Source: Eubacterium ruminantium (lineage in GTDB: Bacteria > Bacillota > Clostridia > Lachnospirales > Lachnospiraceae). Taken from it: a DNA stretch of 64,000 bases. Shown here one piece after another: positions 44,984-53,885 of this stretch. Numbering within the stretch: the stretch's first letter is position 1; each line of letters starts with the position of its first letter. The translations under genes and the position numbers were made by a program. Location: contig FNUU01000003.1 in assembly GCA_900108205.1 (NCBI GenBank), positions 211,881 to 275,880 on the forward strand, in the 5' to 3' direction. The notes under the pieces are model-generated. The model had not been told where the DNA came from. It saw nothing but the letters and a program-made list of their open reading frames with translations, and ran no database searches.

Positions 44984-47900
44984 ATGGCATATTATAAGGA
45001 ATTAAAAGCATATAGTTCACTTACATCTAAAATACAAAAATTAAATGATTATCTTGGAAGAAAGAGCCTTACTTTTTTAGATGAAAATACAGAGTTGATC
45101 TTCACACTTACCAGCCTGAAGAGCATGCTGGATAAGTATTATACGAAGCTTCTGCAGGAAGATCTGGATTTTGAATATTTAGGAAAACCGTCGAACACAG
45201 CAAAATATCCGGTGCTTCATTCATATGATGTCAGAGAAATAAAAAAAATGTATGAAGATGCACGTAAGGCCATAAAAACTGTAAAAGAGAATTTTGAAAA
45301 GAATAAGAGTATTTCCAAAAAATCCTATAAAATTTTTGATGAGATAACAGGAATATTGAATGATGATATGAAGATCGTCAATAGTCTTGATCCGAGAGAC
45401 AATCTCTCTCTTCCTACATCAGTTTATAAGGTATCAAGAGAGATACAGAAGGCTGATTATGTAGATGGAAAGCTGAAGGATCCGGGGTTCTATGAATACA
45501 GCAGAATATTTCTCGGAACAAAAAAGTCTTCAAAGGAGATACTTGACAGATATATCAACAGTAGTCCGGAGGAAGTTTTGAGTGAGTACCATAAGGCTGT
45601 TCAGAAATATCCGAGACTTCATGAATATATATCAGGCAGAAACAGTATCCCGGCAGAGATACGTAATACCGGTAATCCTGAGACTATCGAAAATTATATT
45701 GCTGAAAATAATGCAAATCTTTCGTATGATCAGAAGGTGCATCTGAGAAAACATAAAGATGCAACTATGAAGTCTGATAATATCAAAACTCTGATCATGC
45801 AGGCAGAGGAAGATAAAATAAATCGAATATCTGAAGAAGCAGATGTGACTGAAGAGATAGATATTTTAGGGTCTCGTCCGAAGGTAACTGTTAAGGGAGC
45901 TGAAAATGTTGAAATCGACATCAGCCAGCCTGAAAAACAAACCAGCGGATGCGGATGCTGGTCCTGTGCTGCACAGATGTTTATTGCAAGCCGTGGTATA
46001 GATAATGTGACTCAGGAAGATATAAGAAACTACAGACCTAATCTGACTAAAGAAGAAAAGATTCTTAATGATGATGAAGATGATTCAAGATATAACTATG
46101 ACGAGGAAAAGAATCTTTTTGAGATGGGAGATTCTGTGCTTGCATTTGCTCCAAATTCAATGATGCACCAGATGGATATCACACCATACACGAGAGCAGA
46201 GGAGAGTAAGGGAATATCGGGAGCAAGTTATGTTACAAATACCGTGAATCTTCTGAAGAAGCAGATCATTCATGCTATAAAAGTGGATCATTCTCCGGTA
46301 GCTTTGCTTCAGCCGGGACACTATATTACCATCGTAGGAATAGATGGCGATAAGATAAAATTTAAAAATTCAAGGACCAAAGAGGATTACGCTGCCAATT
46401 ATACGTTTGAGGCGTCACTTACTGATTTTGTTAAGAGTCAATTCCTTGATAAGCCTGAAAATGCAAGGAAGGCCATACAGATAACATGGATGTCAGATAT
46501 CAAGCTTTCCAAGGACGGTAAGAAGATACATGGTGTACCGAGTGAGTATGCGGAAATGAATCCGGACGGAACCGTAAAACTTCCGCCTCCGGAGATTCAG
46601 ACACTGCTTGCTGATGTTGATATGGTAAAGACTAACAGAAAAGGAAATATCATAGCAAGAAGCTGTGGTGATGAGGCTTCACATTATACCAAATTCTATG
46701 ACAAACAGTATACTGACGGCGGCATACAGAAGATAGAGAAGGTATACATACCAAAACAGCTGGATGCAAAGTTTCTTAAGGCTATGGCTGAAAACAGAAA
46801 GCCTGAGGAAGAGAACAGACTGAATGATATTGATAAGAATTTTTATGGGCTGACAGGTGTCAGAAAACCTATTCCGAAAGACAATATTTATACTCAGACT
46901 CAGATCAGCGTAGCAGGTCAGAAACCGCTGGATAATATTAACGCGCAGATTGTGAATAATGATCTGAATAATACGCAGATTAATAGCGACAACAATAATC
47001 TGAACAATACGCAGACCAGTGGTGGAAATAATAATCTGAACAATACGCAGATTAATGGCGCCAACAATAATCTGAACAATACGCAGATCAATGGAGAAAA
47101 CAATAATCTGAATAATACGCAGATTCCAAAGGCTGAGAATAACGCAGGCCGTGATAAAAAGAAAAGAAAATCCAAGGATGACATCTCGGTTGGGACAGAT
47201 TCCGGACGTACCTTGAAGAATCTTATCAGGAATCAGGCTGCAAAGAATTCGAATAACCGGAATCAGCAGAATGCAATTATTCAGGGTACAAATATACAGA
47301 ACAATAATATTCAGGGTGTAAACACTCAGAATACTAATATTCAGGGCGCAAACACTCAGAATACTAATATTCAGGGGACAAATGTTCAGAATACAAATCC
47401 TCAGAATACAAATGTTCAGCAGGTCAAGATCACCAAGAGAGAGGCTATCAAGAATAAGTTCTCATTGAAAGACATTAAGAATACATCCTCTTCTATGCTG
47501 AAGGAGATGAATGGGGTTTCACATTTCTTCCTTACAGGAACTACTCCTGAATTTTCTGATCTGAAGGAGTATTTGAATACAATTAACAGATATGCGGAAA
47601 AAGGCTGGAACTATGCTTCTAAGAAAAAGGGCGAATTTGAATGGAAGGATTTTGAGACTCTCCTGACAACCATTAATAAGGCTGCAAATTCTGCAGGTAA
47701 ATACCTTAATACAAAGTATAAGAGTATCGCTGCAGATCCGGCTCGAAAGAACGCGGATAAAAAGTCTTACTATGAACAGCCGAGAATAAAGGCAGTTCTT
47801 TCGGTTTATGAGAAGCTTCTTGAAATGAAGACCGCGATAAATGCAGCATATTACGGTAACGGTAATACGGTACTTGAGGCAGAGGAGAGAGAGAATCTTA

Positions 47901-49693
47901 TCGAACAGTACAGAGAGGCTCTTGTCTCTGATAAGAGAAATATAAGAAAACAGCAGGACAAAACGTTCAGAAACAGAGCGGTATTTCCGGAGGGTTCGGA
48001 GGAAGTCCTCAGATTAACTGAAGAAGCCTTCAGGAAGGTTCCTGATAACACCGGATCATATAAGGATTTTGTTGTTGTCGAAGACAGCTTCAAAGCTATA
48101 GGCTCCAATAATCCGCTGGACAGACTTTCCGATAAGGATTTTATTGCCATCAGCTATGCTGCAAGCACAATGGAAAATGTGTACGATAAGTTTGATGATA
48201 CATACTATGATGAATTATCAAGAAATCTCTCGAGCAAGGCAGTACGTTATGAAGGCCATAAAATGGATTGTATCAAAGCAACCTTTGGACTTTTGGAAAA
48301 TCCGGAGAATTATGCAGCGGGAATTGAGGAAGCGAGAAACAGCGCAACAGAAGCTATGCGTCAGTATGGCCGTGGCAATAAAAAACCGCTTGCAAATATT
48401 ATAAAGGCGGGTATTACCAATCTTGTTAACGACACAAAATGCGGTATGTCAGGAATGGATCCGTCCATGCAGCTTTACCATAGCGAGATGTGTCAGAGAA
48501 TGGCCGGCATGCTTGACAGAGATGAATCGCTTATGAAAGAAGCGATTGCGGCAGGTCTTAAACCGGAGGATCTTCAGTATATCAAATGCATGGAGATTGA
48601 AGGCGGATATGCGGCACTCTGGAACAAGTGGAGCATTGAGGCGGTTAGCGGAAAGCAGGAATTAAAAGATCATGTTAAGGAAGAAATATATACTGATATG
48701 ATCATGCATACAATGTTCCGGGAATCCAGAGAAGGTGACATATTTGAAAGAGAATATTCTACTGATTACAAAAATGAAAAGTTTGTCATAACTTCGAGGT
48801 ATTTAAAGGAAAAAGAAAGAATCAAAGACAGCTATCACGCTGAGACAAACAGAATATATGGTAATGATCCTGAGTATATGGCCATTGCAAATGATTATAA
48901 CGAAAAACTCAGCAATGTAAAAAAACTAAGGAACTTTACAAACAGAGCCAATGCTCGTGAAGAACTTGAAAAAGAATATAACGAAAAGATGGAAGCTTTT
49001 ACTGATAAAATGACTAAGGATTTTGAAGAGTATAGAGCACATCTTGAGGAAAAACACGGAGAAAAGCTCAGGGAAGCAAACGGACAATTTGTTATTGCAA
49101 ACGGAAGAAGCTTTACCCCTGAAGAAAAAGTGGACAAAATTTTTGAGTTTGAGGAGCAGTATTTGGCAGAGGCTAATCCGGAAAATGCTGAATTACAGAA
49201 TCAGGACAGACTGAAGTATCAGAAGTACAAGGATTTCTATAGCAAAGCAAACGAATTCTTAACGATGAATGATAAAAGCGTTTATGATTATAAAACCGTT
49301 CAAAAGACAGAGAAGATGGAACTTGATAACCTGAAATATAAATATCCGACCAGCGATCCTGCAACAGAGAAATTTGCAAAGCCTGGATACGAAGAAAAAA
49401 TGAGAAAAAAGATCAAGGGTTATATTAAGGAAAAGAATCTCTTAAGTCTTAATCCGGCTGAATTTTATGATGCTATTTGCATGCAGAATGGTGATAATGG
49501 CAGAAAAATATCCATAAGTTCAGAATTAAGAAATATTGATACCAAGAAAGCACTGGGTAAGGAACTTGAACTGGACACAGCTGTTTCTATCGAATCCGCT
49601 AAGGATATTGTTAAGGTTTCTGAAGAAAAAAAGAAGAAAGAAGATGTTAATAAACAGAAAAAGGTGGTAACTAAAAAAGCAAAAGTAAAATAA
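44984..49693 (+). CDS. 1569-aa protein with papain/C39-like cysteine peptidase domain, candidate effector
   Basis: Very large protein with no signal peptide or membrane helix. A helical N-terminal region (~1-310) is followed by a likely cysteine peptidase fold: SGCGCWSCAAQMF (~320-332) supplies the Cys at a helix start, and LLQPGHYITIVGIDGDKIKFKNSR (~440-463, interrupted view) the His and a polar Asn/Asp. A linker at ~650-815 holds two Asn-rich tandem repeats. The C-terminal ~750 residues are helical, including a module similar to one in the 39756 protein. It ends very basic (KKVVTKKAKVK). Cytosolic synthesis, a basic tail and the class B promoter fit a T4SS effector. AAGGAG precedes the ATG. 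Confidence 0.65.
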   Translation: MAYYKELKAYSSLTSKIQKLNDYLGRKSLTFLDENTELIFTLTSLKSMLDKYYTKLLQEDLDFEYLGKPSNTAKYPVLHSYDVREIKKMYEDARKAIKTVKENFEKNKSISKKSYKIFDEITGILNDDMKIVNSLDPRDNLSLPTSVYKVSREIQKADYVDGKLKDPGFYEYSRIFLGTKKSSKEILDRYINSSPEEVLSEYHKAVQKYPRLHEYISGRNSIPAEIRNTGNPETIENYIAENNANLSYDQKVHLRKHKDATMKSDNIKTLIMQAEEDKINRISEEADVTEEIDILGSRPKVTVKGAENVEIDISQPEKQTSGCGCWSCAAQMFIASRGIDNVTQEDIRNYRPNLTKEEKILNDDEDDSRYNYDEEKNLFEMGDSVLAFAPNSMMHQMDITPYTRAEESKGISGASYVTNTVNLLKKQIIHAIKVDHSPVALLQPGHYITIVGIDGDKIKFKNSRTKEDYAANYTFEASLTDFVKSQFLDKPENARKAIQITWMSDIKLSKDGKKIHGVPSEYAEMNPDGTVKLPPPEIQTLLADVDMVKTNRKGNIIARSCGDEASHYTKFYDKQYTDGGIQKIEKVYIPKQLDAKFLKAMAENRKPEEENRLNDIDKNFYGLTGVRKPIPKDNIYTQTQISVAGQKPLDNINAQIVNNDLNNTQINSDNNNLNNTQTSGGNNNLNNTQINGANNNLNNTQINGENNNLNNTQIPKAENNAGRDKKKRKSKDDISVGTDSGRTLKNLIRNQAAKNSNNRNQQNAIIQGTNIQNNNIQGVNTQNTNIQGANTQNTNIQGTNVQNTNPQNTNVQQVKITKREAIKNKFSLKDIKNTSSSMLKEMNGVSHFFLTGTTPEFSDLKEYLNTINRYAEKGWNYASKKKGEFEWKDFETLLTTINKAANSAGKYLNTKYKSIAADPARKNADKKSYYEQPRIKAVLSVYEKLLEMKTAINAAYYGNGNTVLEAEERENLIEQYREALVSDKRNIRKQQDKTFRNRAVFPEGSEEVLRLTEEAFRKVPDNTGSYKDFVVVEDSFKAIGSNNPLDRLSDKDFIAISYAASTMENVYDKFDDTYYDELSRNLSSKAVRYEGHKMDCIKATFGLLENPENYAAGIEEARNSATEAMRQYGRGNKKPLANIIKAGITNLVNDTKCGMSGMDPSMQLYHSEMCQRMAGMLDRDESLMKEAIAAGLKPEDLQYIKCMEIEGGYAALWNKWSIEAVSGKQELKDHVKEEIYTDMIMHTMFRESREGDIFEREYSTDYKNEKFVITSRYLKEKERIKDSYHAETNRIYGNDPEYMAIANDYNEKLSNVKKLRNFTNRANAREELEKEYNEKMEAFTDKMTKDFEEYRAHLEEKHGEKLREANGQFVIANGRSFTPEEKVDKIFEFEEQYLAEANPENAELQNQDRLKYQKYKDFYSKANEFLTMNDKSVYDYKTVQKTEKMELDNLKYKYPTSDPATEKFAKPGYEEKMRKKIKGYIKEKNLLSLNPAEFYDAICMQNGDNGRKISISSELRNIDTKKALGKELELDTAVSIESAKDIVKVSEEKKKKEDVNKQKKVVTKKAKVK
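46939..47420 (+). repeat. two in-frame Asn-rich tandem repeat blocks
   Basis: Block 1 (46939-47128) has five 36-bp units coding NNNLNNTQINGx. Block 2 (47278-47420) has about four and a half 30-bp units coding IQGxNxQNTN. Both stay in frame within the 1569-aa gene. Units are nearly identical at DNA level, so recent slippage or unequal exchange is likely. Not a CRISPR. Confidence 0.85.
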
Positions 49694-49699
49694 ATAGAT

Positions 49700-49733
49700 T
49701 GTTGGACATCTGTTGGACATTCCGATATATAAT
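49700..49733 (+). promoter_or_regulatory. class A tandem-repeat promoter (A3)
   Basis: TGTTGGAC at 49700-49707 and 49711-49718 (11-bp period), 9 nt, then TATAAT (49728-49733). It lies 7 nt after the 1569-aa gene stop and ~110 nt before the small membrane-protein gene. Confidence 0.75.
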
Positions 49734-49847
49734 AATCTCCTAAAATCTTATAAGACATAACCATAATATAAATTCTTGATAAATTTACATTTTTTTTGTA
49801 AAATAAATGCAGGAGTTTTGGTTTTTTTTACGAGTAGGAGGGAAAGT

Positions 49848-50237
49848 ATGGCTATTATTTTAGGAGTATTGGGAGTAGTTATTGCTCTTATCGGAGGAGT
49901 ACTGGTCGGCGTGATTGGTGGAGGAATCGGACTGGTCTTAGGTGTCGTTGCATTTCTTATTGGCATTAAGAAGCAAAAGAATGGTGAAAGCGGCGGAAGC
50001 GCCGGAGCGTTTACCGGTATAGCAGCCTTTATAGTTGGACTTCTGATCACACTTATTTGTTTCGGAGTTGCTTCAACCATAAAGAAAACGGCAGAAGATA
50101 ATGGGGCGGATAGAGTAGTTGAGTGTGTACCGAGTCTTAAATTCGGAATTGTTGGTTTTGCATATACGGTTGATGATAAGGGTTATAACTTTGACGAGAT
50201 AATTAAAGAGATCGAGTCTCTTGACAGCTCAAAATAA
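49848..50237 (+). CDS. small two- or three-helix membrane protein, paralogue 1
   Basis: 129 aa. Gly/Ile/Val-rich hydrophobic segments lie at ~3-24, ~25-42 and ~55-78, then a soluble C-terminal tail (DRVVECVPSLKFGIVGFAYTVDDKGYNFDEIIKEI). The protein at 52539 has the same layout and clear identity (GVIGGGI, ADRVVEC/FDRLAEC, PSLKFGI/PSLEFGM, GYNFDEI/GYNMDDI). The two paralogues flank the HK2/RR2 pair. Function unknown; small partners of the membrane kinase are one possibility. GGAGGG precedes the ATG at 49848. Driven by the class A promoter A3 and closed by its own terminator. Confidence 0.7.
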   Translation: MAIILGVLGVVIALIGGVLVGVIGGGIGLVLGVVAFLIGIKKQKNGESGGSAGAFTGIAAFIVGLLITLICFGVASTIKKTAEDNGADRVVECVPSLKFGIVGFAYTVDDKGYNFDEIIKEIESLDSSK

Positions 50238-50256
50238 TGCCAGGATCAGAAAAGCT

Positions 50257-50294
50257 AAAAACAGTCTGCCAGTATGATATGGCAGGCTGTTTTT
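50257..50294 (+). terminator. terminator after the small membrane-protein gene
   Basis: 15-bp stem AAAAACAGTCTGCCA / TGGCAGGCTGTTTTT (one G-U pair) ending in a T-run, 19 nt past the stop. Confidence 0.88.
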
Positions 50295-50318
50295 AACTGT
50301 AAATTAAGGTGGATTTTT

Positions 50319-51587
50319 ATGAGTTATACAGCACAGATCACAAATGCGCTTATATTTGTACTTATACTTCAGCTTGCGGGAATGCTTTTCTCTATATGCT
50401 TTGATAAGTATATAAACAGGGATCAGAAAAAGGTCCTGGTGGTTATTATTCTGGTGACTTTCAGCATACTGCTGCAGAATCATCTGTCATATAAGTGCTC
50501 CCAGGACAGTTCTTACAGAATGGTTCGCCTTATAAGTGATATTTATGGCTATTCCATAAGACCGGTCATACTTGTTTTGTTTATAAAGCTTGTAAATATT
50601 GAAAAAAAACTGACAATATTATGGGTACTTATAGCAGTTAATTTTGTTCTTCACGCTACGGCTGTTTTTTCAAATATCTGTTTTACAATTACTGAGAATA
50701 ATTCTTTTTTCCGTGGACCATTGGGATATACATCATTTTATCTGAGTGCCTTTCTTATCGTATATAACCTGATCATGGTATTTATGAAATATCGGAAAAA
50801 TAATAAATTAGGTATCATAATACCTTTTTTCAGTTCTCTTATTATAGTTGTAGCGGTTTTGCTGGATATGAATATCCCGTTTAACAGTCATGTGTCGTTT
50901 CTTACGGTTGCGATATTCAGCAGTTCGATGTTTTATTATTTCTGGCTGCATCAGCAGTTTGAAAAGGAGAGAGAAAAAGAACGGAGGGCAGAGCAGCGTA
51001 TACAGATAATGATCTCGCAGATACAGCCTCATTTCCTGTTCAATACTCTTTCAACCATACAGGCTCTTTGCCGCATAGACCCGGAAAAAGCCTTTGAAAC
51101 AGCAGGTAAGTTTGGTGTATATCTCAGACAGAACATTGATTCTCTGGGTAAGGCGCAGACAATACCGTTCGTGAAGGAACTTGAACATACAAAAGCATAT
51201 TCTGATATTGAGCAGATCAGATTTCCGAATATTGAGATCATATACGATATACAGGATGAGGATTTCAATCTGCCGGCGCTTACGGTTCAGCCAATGGTGG
51301 AAAATGCCATCAGACACGGTGTTCGTATAAGGGAACATGGTAAAGTTGAGATAATCACAAGAAAGATGATCAATTACCATGAGATAATAATTAAGGATAA
51401 CGGAAAAGGGTTTGGAATGGACACAGCCCAGAATTCTGAACGGACGCATATCGGAATTCAGAATGTAAAAGAACGTATTGAGAAGATATGTAACGGAAGC
51501 TTTGAAATAGACAGCAGAGTTGACGTGGGTACTACGGTTACAATGCACATTCCTCTTGAGGATGAAAATGATACAGATACAGAATAG
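50319..51587 (+). CDS. LytS/YehU-type sensor histidine kinase (HK2)
   Basis: 422-aa membrane kinase. About six transmembrane helices lie in the first 210 residues, then a short coiled region (EREKERRAEQRIQ). The phosphoacceptor segment is ISQIQPHFLFNTLSTIQ (~232-248). The HATPase N-box is LTVQPMVENAIRHGV, with G-boxes IKDNGKGFGMD and HIGIQNVKERIEKI. The start at 50319 has AAGGTGG upstream. It precedes RR2 by 69 nt and pairs with it. Same overall architecture as HK1, so the two systems are probably duplicates that diverged. Confidence 0.9.
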   Translation: MSYTAQITNALIFVLILQLAGMLFSICFDKYINRDQKKVLVVIILVTFSILLQNHLSYKCSQDSSYRMVRLISDIYGYSIRPVILVLFIKLVNIEKKLTILWVLIAVNFVLHATAVFSNICFTITENNSFFRGPLGYTSFYLSAFLIVYNLIMVFMKYRKNNKLGIIIPFFSSLIIVVAVLLDMNIPFNSHVSFLTVAIFSSSMFYYFWLHQQFEKEREKERRAEQRIQIMISQIQPHFLFNTLSTIQALCRIDPEKAFETAGKFGVYLRQNIDSLGKAQTIPFVKELEHTKAYSDIEQIRFPNIEIIYDIQDEDFNLPALTVQPMVENAIRHGVRIREHGKVEIITRKMINYHEIIIKDNGKGFGMDTAQNSERTHIGIQNVKERIEKICNGSFEIDSRVDVGTTVTMHIPLEDENDTDTE

Positions 51588-51656
51588 AGGAGATTTAATT
51601 ACAGTTACTGTTCACGGAAAAAGAAAAAAGAATAATGAATGGAAGGATACTGACAT

Positions 51657-52472
51657 ATGAAGGTTATTTGCGTGGACGATGAAAAACTTATTTTGGAACT
51701 CACGGTTTCACTGTGCAGGGATATATCTCTTGTTGAGGACGTTAGAGGATTCTCCAGTGCTACGGAAGCACTGGATTATATTGAAAAAAACAGGGTTGAT
51801 GCGGCACTGCTGGATATTGATATGCCGGATATGAATGGTATAAAGCTTGCTACTGCGATCAAGGGCGTAAGTCCTGATACCTCCGTTATATTTCTGACAG
51901 GATACAGTCAGTATGCGGTAGATGCATTCTCTGTAAGGGCTACCGGATATCTTTTGAAGCCTATAGATAAGGAGGCTTTGAAGAAAGAACTTGAATATGC
52001 AAACAGTAAAGCGAAGGATTCGTTTACAAATACGAGAAAGTCTCATGTGGTAGTGCAGACCTTTGGCAATTTTGATGTATTTGTTGATGGGAAAATGGTG
52101 AATTTCAGCCGTTCCAAGGCGAAGGAGCTCCTTGCATATCTGATAGACAAGCGTGGAAGCAGCCAGACAAGAACGGATATTTTTGCTGTGCTTTGGGAAG
52201 AAGGTATATATGACAGATCAAAGCAGAAACAGTTGGATGTTATGATCAGAAGCCTGAGAGATACGCTTAATGAATATGGAATAAGTGATATACTGAGCGT
52301 TGAGAAGGGAGCACTGAGAATCTGCCCGGAAAAGATAGATTGTGATATGTATCGCTTTATGGAGGGGGATGTTGCGGCTATAAATTCTTACCGTGGCGAG
52401 TATATGAGCTCCTATTACTGGGCTGAGATAACTGAGGGTTATATAACCAGGAGAATAGAAGAAAAGATATAA
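51657..52472 (+). CDS. response regulator with SARP/OmpR-like winged-helix output (RR2)
   Basis: 271-aa response regulator. The receiver domain is ~1-118 with Asp7/Asp8, phosphoacceptor Asp53 in LLDIDMPDMNG, Thr in FLTGYSQYAVDA and Lys in LLKPIDK. The winged-helix domain (~128-215) contains VVQTFGNFDVFVDG, VNFSRSKAKELLAYLIDKRG and KQLDVMIRSLRDTL, closely matching RR1. A short BTAD-like tail ends AINSYRGEYMSSYYWAEITEGYI. The recognition-helix regions of RR1 and RR2 are similar but not identical, in keeping with two related classes of promoter repeats in the window. Confidence 0.88.
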   Translation: MKVICVDDEKLILELTVSLCRDISLVEDVRGFSSATEALDYIEKNRVDAALLDIDMPDMNGIKLATAIKGVSPDTSVIFLTGYSQYAVDAFSVRATGYLLKPIDKEALKKELEYANSKAKDSFTNTRKSHVVVQTFGNFDVFVDGKMVNFSRSKAKELLAYLIDKRGSSQTRTDIFAVLWEEGIYDRSKQKQLDVMIRSLRDTLNEYGISDILSVEKGALRICPEKIDCDMYRFMEGDVAAINSYRGEYMSSYYWAEITEGYITRRIEEKI

Positions 52473-52538
52473 ATAAGACAGTATACTCTTTTCAGCCAAA
52501 ATGTAGTATAATAAGTATAGATTTTGGAGGTTTTACAG

Positions 52539-52916
52539 ATGGCTGTAGTAGTTGCGATAATAAGTATAGTTATATCCCTTATCGGAGGCATTATGTTTGG
52601 TGTTATCGGAGGCGGTATCGCTATCTCACTTGGGGTTCTTGCCATGATGGTGGGACTCATGAAAAAGAAGAATAAACAGGCGGGAAACGGAGGTATCATT
52701 ATCGGAACTATTGCTACAATTATCGGTTTTATCATGGTGGCTTTGATGTACGGCCTTGCCAAAGATGTGGAAAAAAGAGCAAGGGATCAGGGCTTCGATA
52801 GACTGGCCGAGTGTGCTCCAAGTCTGGAATTTGGTATGACTTCATTTTCGAAAGAAGTTGAAAGACGTGGATATAATATGGATGATATTGTTGAAGAATT
52901 CAATAAACTGGAGTAA
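52539..52916 (+). CDS. small membrane protein, paralogue 2
   Basis: 125 aa, same family as 49848: hydrophobic Gly/Ile-rich helices (~4-40 and ~58-78), a basic cytoplasmic loop (MKKKNKQAG) and a C-terminal tail with FDRLAECAPSLEFGMTSF and GYNMDDIVEEF. GGAGG lies 9 nt before the ATG at 52539. TATAAT at 52507-52512 is the likely -10 box; there are no TGTTG repeats before it, so its control differs from that of paralogue 1. It directly follows RR2. Confidence 0.7.
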   Translation: MAVVVAIISIVISLIGGIMFGVIGGGIAISLGVLAMMVGLMKKKNKQAGNGGIIIGTIATIIGFIMVALMYGLAKDVEKRARDQGFDRLAECAPSLEFGMTSFSKEVERRGYNMDDIVEEFNKLE

Positions 52917-53023
52917 TGAGTATAGTGGTTCGGAATAACCGTTATCATAATGCAGAGAATTTTCGTTGATTTATATTCAGGTATTGAGAGTTTGTTTTTT
53001 TTGAATCGTTCGGGAGGGATAAT

Positions 53024-53836
53024 ATGAGAAAAAAATGGTTTATACTGCTTTCAGCTTTATTTGTTTTTATGACAGCCAACGGGGCAGAGGTGTCTGCGGA
53101 AGAGGTATCGGAAGATACGACTGTTGTTACCATTGGAGAAGAAACCTTTGATGAGGATTTTGATGCCGAGATAGTGGGAGATGATAATAAAGAAACTCAT
53201 GATGCCATAGCATATTCCATTACTGAAGGAAAAAATCTGAAATGGCGTAAGGGAGGTTATGGTACTCTCAGATTTACCATCGACAGAAATGTTGATAATG
53301 AGCATACACTTGATACATGGTTTGCCGGAGTTATAAAGGTAGATGATATCGGAGTGAGCGCTGCTGAATACGATGTTGAGGCCGGCGGACTTATCCTTAC
53401 CATGTATGATGATTTCCTGAATAATCTTGCTGTAGGAGAACATACTATCAAGGTTGTTTTCCAGGATGCAGAGGTAGTTATCATTTTTGAAGTGCTGGAA
53501 AGTGTAAGAGAGACTGATGATGACGGCGTATTTTATGAGGATAAGGATAAAACCGAGGAGAAGACAGAAGCCGAGAAGACAACCGAGTCAGGTTCGAGTT
53601 CGGCGATTTATGACTGGGGCGACAGTACACAGAAAGAGGATAATGATGAATACTATTCAGGTGGTGCAACATCCGGTGATGCTTCAATTGAATCACCACA
53701 GACATCAGATAAGACAAATCTTAAAATGGCTTATATTTCCATGTTCTTCTCAATGTTCATGATGGTTTTCCTGAGAGGACTTGAGAACAGAAAGAAGACT
53801 CTTAAGTACAGAAAGAGAATGGATGATATTTACTAA
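53024..53836 (+). CDS. secreted, C-terminally anchored surface protein
   Basis: 270 aa. Signal peptide ~1-25 (ends VSAEE), an acidic stretch, a small beta-rich domain (~65-165) of the form KWRKGGYGTLRFTIDRNVD ... VEAGGLILTMYDDFLNNL ... GEHTIKVVF, an Asp/Glu/Thr-rich linker, and a C-terminal membrane helix (~233-250) with a basic tail. The small domain resembles the X2-type Ig-like modules of clostridial surface proteins. GGGAGGG precedes the ATG. It lies before the ABC transporter genes on the same strand. Role unknown. Confidence 0.7.
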   Translation: MRKKWFILLSALFVFMTANGAEVSAEEVSEDTTVVTIGEETFDEDFDAEIVGDDNKETHDAIAYSITEGKNLKWRKGGYGTLRFTIDRNVDNEHTLDTWFAGVIKVDDIGVSAAEYDVEAGGLILTMYDDFLNNLAVGEHTIKVVFQDAEVVIIFEVLESVRETDDDGVFYEDKDKTEEKTEAEKTTESGSSSAIYDWGDSTQKEDNDEYYSGGATSGDASIESPQTSDKTNLKMAYISMFFSMFMMVFLRGLENRKKTLKYRKRMDDIY

Positions 53837-53885
53837 AATATAAAAGGGTTGGAATTAGTGGACGTATATAAAGTGGGGGATATGT

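Noticed and set aside
46939..47420. Regular 36-bp and 30-bp repeats that might be a CRISPR array
   Set aside because: The units are contiguous without unique spacers and keep one reading frame coding Asn/Gln-rich linkers in a large gene.
53845..53880. GTTGGAATTAGTGGAC before the ABC ATPase gene as a class A site
   Set aside because: The half-sites are degenerate and the spacing is about 9 bp, not 11.
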